Origin: Candidatus Omnitrophota bacterium
GTDB lineage: Bacteria; Omnitrophota; Gorgyraeia; JAUYCX01
DNA length: 64,000 nt
Direction: 5' to 3'
Assembly: GCA_030692045.1 (NCBI GenBank)
Contig: JAUYCX010000035.1
Span: 248,001 to 312,000, forward strand
Below the pieces are notes generated by a model that saw only the letters and a program-made list of their open reading frames with translations, was not told the DNA's origin and did not search any database. Below, in pieces: positions 59,223 to 64,000 of this stretch (position 1 is the first letter of the stretch; each line of letters begins with the position of its first letter). A program made the position numbers and the translations under genes.

Positions 59223-59750
59223 TTAATAAGCACAAGATTTTCTGCCGAGCAGAATAAGCTTCAGAACTTCTAATAACCTTGCCATAATTAACACAGTGGA
59301 ATTACCGATATAATATTTACCGTTTTTAAACATGATTTGGCCGTTTCTTAAAAGTCTTGCAATTCGAAGTTTAACTATATCCTTTGCATTGTAACGCATA
59401 AGAATTTCATCCATTGAAAGACCGATAGGAGACTCCTTTAGCTCTCTTAATATTCTTATCCTTCTAGCTGTTTCGCCAAGATTGATAAAATGAAAATAAC
59501 AATAAGCGAAGCATATATATGTGATCAGATTAACTGAGAAAATGCCGCAAAAATATTTTAGCAAAATCAACTCTGTCATAAAATCACTTATGAATAAAGA
59601 GCCTAAAAAAATAAATCCTGCAAAGAATCCTAAAAATATAGAATTTAATAATCCTAATTTTGAATAGACCTTAAAACTAACAACCTGGGTTACCACATTA
59701 ATGGCAAGACTTATAACGGGAATAAAAACATTCAAATAATTATTAGACAT
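59223..59750 (-). CDS. membrane protein with C-terminal winged helix (second of a pair)
   Basis: The 175-residue protein has about four transmembrane helices (residues 5-95) and a C-terminal winged-helix-like domain: RILRELKESPIGLSMDEILM, KDIVKLRIARLLRNGQIMF and KNGKYYIGNSTVL. It follows its upstream partner by 7 nt from the ATG at 59750 (a GTG at 59765 overlaps). Membrane helices followed by a winged helix suggest a one-component sensor or scaffold. It belongs to a glycan-like gene group. Confidence 0.65.
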   Translation of the reverse strand: MSNNYLNVFIPVISLAINVVTQVVSFKVYSKLGLLNSIFLGFFAGFIFLGSLFISDFMTELILLKYFCGIFSVNLITYICFAYCYFHFINLGETARRIRILRELKESPIGLSMDEILMRYNAKDIVKLRIARLLRNGQIMFKNGKYYIGNSTVLIMARLLEVLKLILLGRKSCAY

Positions 59751-59757
59751 TGTAGAT

Positions 59758-60279
59758 TTAACCACCCTTTGGGGCGTTCAGCAATTTTCTAAAAAAGATA
59801 AACATATTTGCCATAAACTCTCCTTTTTTAGTCAGCTTATATTTACCATTATCAAAATAGATAGCTTTATCGTTGACTAAGTCTTTTATCCTTGGTAATA
59901 GCAAGAATTCATCAGCCATTATGTTATTTAACTTTTTTTCATCCATTCCATCTGGGGAAGAATTTGCAATGTTCAAAACAATAATAAATGATGGACTATC
60001 TACTTCCACAGCTGAATAAGATGTAATATACGCAATGGCTAAGGAAAGATATAAAAGAAAAAACTGCAGGTACTCAGGCAATGTTTGCGGCACAGTTATC
60101 CCAAAAAAAGAAACAGAGGAAAACTTCCTGAATATAAAAATATTAATAATAAAAACTACTAAAAAAATTCTTAACAAAGATATAGTTTGATTCTTTTTGG
60201 GCAAACTCACCTTCCAAATAATAAAGTGAATAAATAGAGCAAAACAAAATGTCATTATCCCAAATAAAAGTGCACTCAT
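59758..60279 (-). CDS. membrane protein with C-terminal winged helix (first of a pair)
   Basis: The 173-residue protein has four transmembrane helices (about 2-24, 33-50, 65-85 and 88-100) and a winged-helix domain: NIANSSPDGMDEKKLNNIMA, EFLLLPRIKDLVNDKAIYFD and NGKYKLTKKGEFMAN. It shares layout and the NGKYxL motif with the next gene, so the two are probably distant paralogues acting together. It lies 41 nt after the radical SAM gene. Confidence 0.65.
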   Translation of the reverse strand: MSALLFGIMTFCFALFIHFIIWKVSLPKKNQTISLLRIFLVVFIINIFIFRKFSSVSFFGITVPQTLPEYLQFFLLYLSLAIAYITSYSAVEVDSPSFIIVLNIANSSPDGMDEKKLNNIMADEFLLLPRIKDLVNDKAIYFDNGKYKLTKKGEFMANMFIFFRKLLNAPKGG

Positions 60280-60320
60280 AATAATCTATCCCTAAGAAGA
60301 AAAATTGCTCACAAAAACTT

Positions 60321-61424
60321 TTAAACAAAATTCACATGCATGGGAGACTCTCCCTTTGGTTCTTCAAGGCTATCCCTTCCATGCTTTAAATCCCATAAGA
60401 ACTCATTAACCTTATGCTGTAAGCATAGGCCTCCGCACATTGTCTTGGCATCGAACTTTTCAGATGATATAAGTCGTAATACCTCCCAATAACGCTCACT
60501 TTTCCAAATTTCTTTAAAAGATTTATCTGCAATATTGCCGATATGGTATTTAGCATACTTTTCGTTAAATAACATGCCGCATGGAGCAACTAACCCTGAA
60601 CCAGAAAACTGCATTATGAAGGCAGGGCCATAGCAACGGCTGTATCTGCGTTTTCCTTCGCTTAGTATCTTGGACCATTTAACTGCAACTTTATACTCCC
60701 CTTTGGAATATTTCTCAGCTTCTTTAAGGATATCCACACACTTTTGATACTTAGAATAATCCACGCCTAAACTGCCTAATTCATCATCACTACAATGCTT
60801 AAAAATTACATAATCTGCACCCAATTCCCTACCAAGCTTTGCCAAAGGAATAACTTGATCGGCAAATTCTGGTAAAAATACCATCTGCAAACCAATAGTA
60901 ACATTTAATTTTTTTTCTTTTTTAATCTTAACGCATTTTTTTATAATTCGGCTTACCATTTGGTAACATTTAGCATCACAACCATGAATCTTAGCATATC
61001 TTTCTGGATCAGCTGCCGAAATATTAAAACGAATATATGTCAAGACAGGCAAAATTTCTTCTAGCCGATCTTCCTGTAAAAGATAACCATTAGTCCCAAC
61101 AGCCATATCGAGGCCATTGGCTTTCCCGCGATGAATAGCATCATAAAAATAAGGTGAGCAGGTACTTTCTCCATCGCTAACAAGACTTACCGCCTTAACA
61201 CCGATTTCTGCTGCGTCGTCTAAAAATCGGAATATTACATCCCTTGTCATTTTCTTCTCATCATTTGCCTGTAACGTTCCATAACAATAAATGCACCTAT
61301 AGGTGCACCTGCGTGTTAAAGAACAGTCGATAGTGATGGGTGGTATTCTCTCACCTTTTAACCAAGCCTCAATTAGTTTTTTATGCCATAATAATTTATG
61401 GCCATCGAAAATTAACTCGCCCAT
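60321..61424 (-). CDS. radical SAM/SPASM protein
   Basis: The 367-residue protein has the SAM-cluster motif CTYRCIYCYG near residue 40, DDAAEIGVKAVSLVSDGEST, VGTNGYLL and a C-terminal SPASM-like cysteine set (RYSRCYGPAFIMQF, VAPCGMLF, MCGGLC). SPASM proteins modify peptides or other substrates. In this context (glycosyltransferases, membrane pair) the substrate may be a surface or lipid-linked molecule, which is inferred. Confidence 0.9.
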   Translation of the reverse strand: MGELIFDGHKLLWHKKLIEAWLKGERIPPITIDCSLTRRCTYRCIYCYGTLQANDEKKMTRDVIFRFLDDAAEIGVKAVSLVSDGESTCSPYFYDAIHRGKANGLDMAVGTNGYLLQEDRLEEILPVLTYIRFNISAADPERYAKIHGCDAKCYQMVSRIIKKCVKIKKEKKLNVTIGLQMVFLPEFADQVIPLAKLGRELGADYVIFKHCSDDELGSLGVDYSKYQKCVDILKEAEKYSKGEYKVAVKWSKILSEGKRRYSRCYGPAFIMQFSGSGLVAPCGMLFNEKYAKYHIGNIADKSFKEIWKSERYWEVLRLISSEKFDAKTMCGGLCLQHKVNEFLWDLKHGRDSLEEPKGESPMHVNFV

Positions 61425-61474
61425 TTCAAGAATTCTTTTGTCTAATTATTTTCTTTAGAAATGAATTATAAACC

Positions 61475-62245
61475 TTATCTTCTTATAGCTGTTAATGAAT
61501 CGCTGGAAAAATTTCCAGTTTGCTTCTTATCCTTTTTAGAATAATAATCTTTTACTAACTTAAGATATCCTTTGATTACCTGAATCAAAGATGGAAATGT
61601 TACGGCCTTGGAAACACCACCGATTCTCTTTCTAAGCTTATATGGAACCTCAGCAAAAAGATAGCCCGTTTTTACTGCTCTGATCAAAATATCTGTTTGA
61701 AAAAAGAAACCGCTGCTTTTATGGTCTATCCCATCTAAAATGGATTTTCTATAAAGAACCGTTCCGTTGGTATAATTAAAGTTGACTAAAAAGGTTGTAT
61801 TAATAATAACCCGATAAATAAGAGAAAGAATATTTCTAAAAATAGGTCTGACTTCTCTGTTAAAAATAAAAGGAATGACGATATCTACATGTTCAAGTAA
61901 TCTATAATAACGAAGCGTCTCGTTAGGATCGTTCTCGTTATCTCCGGGAAGCATAACAACGATATTGCCTTTTGCATATTCCACGCCTTCCCAGAATGAG
62001 ATACCCAGACCCATTGGTTTTTCATGCCTTATAACGCGAATCTTGTCTGAATTTTTTTTTCTTTTCTGTTCAATAAACTCCTGAGTGCGGTCAAAACTAC
62101 CATCGTTAACAACAATAATTTCTCCGTCAATTTTAAAGGAATCAAAAGCATCTAATGTGCTTGAAATTGCATCGGAAATATTTAATTCTTCGTTAAGCGC
62201 GGGCATAATGACACTTAATTTCTTTTTATTGAGTTCTCCTGTCAT
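61475..62245 (-). CDS. family 2 glycosyltransferase (dolichol-phosphate-mannose-synthase-like)
   Basis: The 256-residue protein has SVIMPALNEELNISDAISST, GEIIVVNDGSFDRTQEFIEQ, GNIVVMLPGDNENDPNET (metal-binding acidic site) and YKLRKRIGGVSKA, as in DPM1/GtrB-like GT2 enzymes that load lipid carriers. There is no C-terminal membrane anchor. Its ATG overlaps the stop of an upstream remnant (ATGA). Confidence 0.93.
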   Translation of the reverse strand: MTGELNKKKLSVIMPALNEELNISDAISSTLDAFDSFKIDGEIIVVNDGSFDRTQEFIEQKRKKNSDKIRVIRHEKPMGLGISFWEGVEYAKGNIVVMLPGDNENDPNETLRYYRLLEHVDIVIPFIFNREVRPIFRNILSLIYRVIINTTFLVNFNYTNGTVLYRKSILDGIDHKSSGFFFQTDILIRAVKTGYLFAEVPYKLRKRIGGVSKAVTFPSLIQVIKGYLKLVKDYYSKKDKKQTGNFSSDSLTAIRR

Positions 62246-62370
62246 AAAGTTCTCTCCATTGCCACCATAACATCTGTAGAATCTTTATAAAATTTCTTTT
62301 CCAACTCGGCACTACTTAGTGTTGTTGTACCGGCCAGATTAACAAACTGGAAATCCGATTTTAAATAACA
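62242..62370 (-). pseudogene. C-terminal remnant of a protein upstream of the GT2 gene
   Basis: A 42-codon frame without a start encodes FQFVNLAGTTTLSSAELEKK, then FYKDSTDVMVAMERTL, and ends at a TGA overlapping the GT2 ATG. The sequence looks like real coding sequence, but no family is recognised. Upstream, the frame closes at TAG, so it is the truncated end of a lost gene. Confidence 0.55.
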
Positions 62371-62482
62371 CTATATCTTGTTGTGAATTCTGCCCAATAT
62401 GTTTTACGCAATTACTGCGTTACACCAACGCTTGCCATTCATTATTGCTCTAGAATCCGCTTCTGTTTTTCCTGGGTTAATT

Positions 62483-63721
62483 TTATGGAATAAACCTTAA
62501 GTCTTTTAAAAGATTCCAACTGATGGGGTCATAGATATTTTTAAAATAAAACAAATTTATAAAATTAAAATAATCTATCAAACATAATATTAAGACTATT
62601 GATAATCCCATTTTAGAAATTCTTATTTTTTTTAAAGTCTCAAAGATAAATAAAACAGCGAAAAGCCTGATAGGCGTATCTAAATATATAGCATAACGGA
62701 CGTTCTTATTAAAATCAAAGCTACTTAGAAGTGCAAAAATAACCAGAAACATCAATAAGAAATACAGTATCTTACAATCCTTATGAAATTGCTGATCCGT
62801 GATAGCTAAAAAGAAAAAAGCCAAACCCAAAAGCGTCGTAACTGGAGATATACATAGGAAATCGACAATATAACGAAACCAAGGACCTCTACAGAAGAAA
62901 ATAGAATACTCGTTTATAGCCGGTGATTGCAAATTATTAGAAATCATTCTGACAAGAAGCGTGGCGCTCTGAGAAACAATAAGCCATATTAGTGAAACAC
63001 AAAATATAGGGATGGTGGCAATAAAAAAAAGATATCCCCAGCCGAAAGATTTATCATAAAAACATTTATATATCACAAAAAATAAAATGAAAAAAATAAT
63101 AAAAATGACAAACTGTTCTTTAATCAATAGTGAATATGCAAAACATGCTTGGAAAAGAATAAATTTGATTAACCTTTTTTCCGTTAAAAAATCAAGAAAC
63201 AGCCATATTGAAAGAGAAATAAAAAAGTTACCAACGCTATCTGTTAAGGCTCTCTTAGCCATTGCCATCATTAAAGGTGAAGAAGAAATCAACAAAACTA
63301 AAGAAATAGCAACTTGCCAACCAAAATATTTCTTAGAAAAAATGAGTGTAATCAGTAAGGATAAAACAAAAAAAATAAAAGAAAGATATGCCAGAGACCT
63401 GAAACTCGAACCGACAATCTTAAACCAGAGAGATGATATTAAAAAATAACCTACCCTCAAGGGGCTAGGCCAGAACCAGCGTTCTTTTGAATCTAAATGT
63501 TCTTTAAGAAGGTGGGGATAACTAAGGATACCATTCAGAGCAAGGTACTTTGAATAAATAAAATAACATCCCTCATCTGCTTTTTTTGCAAAGAAATCCT
63601 CTTTTGGCATACAAAATAAAACAGTGAAAAGGTTTAATATAAAAAAAATTGTCAATATAATATAGCCGATTCTTCTAACATCCATAAAAATTATTCTGTG
63701 AAGCAATTGTGAATATTTCAT
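62483..63721 (-). CDS. GT39/ArnT-like membrane glycosyltransferase
   Basis: The 412-residue protein has about 11 transmembrane helices. An early loop contains KKADEGCYFIYSKYLALNG, with the Asp-Glu pair typical of GT-C glycosyltransferases (PMT/ArnT), followed by SPLMMAMAKRALTDSVGNFF. Such enzymes transfer a sugar from a lipid carrier to protein, lipid A or polymer. It is the most upstream gene of the glycan group, ahead of GT2 and radical SAM. Confidence 0.8.
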   Translation of the reverse strand: MKYSQLLHRIIFMDVRRIGYIILTIFFILNLFTVLFCMPKEDFFAKKADEGCYFIYSKYLALNGILSYPHLLKEHLDSKERWFWPSPLRVGYFLISSLWFKIVGSSFRSLAYLSFIFFVLSLLITLIFSKKYFGWQVAISLVLLISSSPLMMAMAKRALTDSVGNFFISLSIWLFLDFLTEKRLIKFILFQACFAYSLLIKEQFVIFIIFFILFFVIYKCFYDKSFGWGYLFFIATIPIFCVSLIWLIVSQSATLLVRMISNNLQSPAINEYSIFFCRGPWFRYIVDFLCISPVTTLLGLAFFFLAITDQQFHKDCKILYFLLMFLVIFALLSSFDFNKNVRYAIYLDTPIRLFAVLFIFETLKKIRISKMGLSIVLILCLIDYFNFINLFYFKNIYDPISWNLLKDLRFIP

Positions 63722-63741
63722 TAATCAGTGAATAATTATCA

Positions 63742-63797
63742 AAATGACCCCCGCCGTCCGCCAAGAATTGTGGCGGACAAAGCTGCGGGGGTCATTT
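63742..63797. terminator. bidirectional hairpin terminator with nested palindrome
   Basis: The outer stem AAATGACCCCCGC/GCGGGGGTCATTT (13 bp) encloses the inner stem GTCCGCCA/TGGCGGAC (63756-63778). T-runs flank it on both sides as read from each strand. It lies after the basic repeat protein on the minus strand. Confidence 0.8.
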
Positions 63798-63811
63798 CTT
63801 TAACCTTTGTA

Positions 63812-64000
63812 TTACCTTTTCTTCCTCTTTCCGCCCCTAACCATCTTAGCGCTGGAGATATCTCCCTTCTTGTCGATAAAGTATAAGTAACCTGATTTTT
63901 TCTTAATTCCAACCTTGGCAACTTTCTCAGGACTACCGCCTTTCTTCTTGCCTCTTGCCATTTTGGCGCGGGAAACATCGCCATGCTTATCCACAAAATA
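63812..64000 (-). CDS. small basic repeat protein (partial; starts outside window)
   Basis: The minus-strand frame is open to the window edge and ends at TAA 63814-63812. It reads YFVDKHGDVSRAKMARGKKK, then VAKVGIKKKSGYLYF, then FIDKKGDISSAKMVRGGKRK. The Y-F-[VI]-D-K-x-G-D-[VI]-S motif occurs twice. Small lysine-rich proteins with this motif occur in many uncultured bacteria and archaea, with unknown function. An internal ATG at 63994 is possible, but the upstream frame continues. Confidence 0.7.
   Translation of the reverse strand, partial: YFVDKHGDVSRAKMARGKKKGGSPEKVAKVGIKKKSGYLYFIDKKGDISSAKMVRGGKRKKR

Noticed and set aside
63739-63996. 85-codon ORF on the minus strand at the right end
   Set aside because: It is the other frame of the basic repeat protein and reads through the terminator hairpin; the repeat-motif frame is clearly the coding one.

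Overview
The window is about 36% GC and reads as one continuous bacterial chromosome segment. Signs of a Gram-negative-type envelope are a signal-peptide porin, an ExbB/ExbD/TonB-like set with a large TPR partner, and lipoproteins. Gene content (four PilZ proteins, a GH57 enzyme, a ParA fused to a glycogen-binding domain, an ApgM-type proposed homoserine kinase beside thrC, an archaeal-style thymidylate synthase-like protein) suggests an uncultured lineage such as Omnitrophota (OP3). That placement is inference. TAA, TAG and TGA all end genes here.

Layout. 1-6.2 kb (+): ppdK, a sigma-70 factor, a LacI-type sensor lacking its HTH, apt, tRNA-Arg and a PHP phosphoesterase. 6.2-12.6 kb (+): a porin with its own promoter and terminator, then an alpha-glucan group (GH57, an anchored beta-rich protein, ParA-CBM48) and small proteins. 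12.7-18.4 kb (+): an HD-GYP phosphodiesterase behind an attenuator-like leader, lipoproteins, a decayed thioesterase and a GGDEF protein. 18.4-27.9 kb (-): valS, a GGQ release-factor relative, PilZ, nadC, a helical-repeat protein, PilZ and a CPBP protease, then an SOS operon lexA-orf-dinB whose operator lies between its -35 and -10. 27.9-30.1 kb: a small accessory island between two ATCAG-rich repeats. 30.1-39.4 kb (-): an aspartate-family/isoleucine operon (PilZ, hom, thrC, coaB, proposed homoserine kinase, cstA, lysC, cimA). 39.4-43.7 kb (-): GIY-YIG, gpsA, PilZ, a ThyA-like gene and a tRNA cluster (Thr-Tyr-Gly, plus Pro) opened up by insertions, including a group I intron in tRNA-Tyr and a homing-endonuclease-like ORF that reads through the tRNA-Tyr 5' exon. 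43.7-50.7 kb (-): tilS, ftsH, folP, cdaA, a 36-residue YbbR-like peptide, pdxJ, acpS, nnrD. 50.7-58.6 kb (-): a winged-helix/pilin pair, the energy-transduction set and uvrA. 58.6-64 kb (-): deletion scars of degT and uvrA, then a surface-glycan-like group (two membrane winged-helix proteins, radical SAM/SPASM, GT2, GT39-like) and a small basic repeat protein.

Three themes recur. First, second-messenger signalling: a c-di-GMP cyclase, an HD-GYP phosphodiesterase and four PilZ proteins sit inside housekeeping operons, together with the c-di-AMP cyclase CdaA. Second, small palindromes are dispersed widely, one inserted in frame in valS and one forming an intron hairpin. Third, tRNA loci act as insertion targets: three intact tRNAs (Pro, Gly, Thr) are followed by degraded copies of a tRNA 3' end. 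The best candidates for undescribed biology are the 5' leader element shared by the ParA-CBM48 gene and the winged-helix/pilin operon (a hairpin with compensatory changes plus an identical 14-nt SD segment), the ParA-CBM48 fusion itself, and the tRNA-Tyr intron/endonuclease locus.
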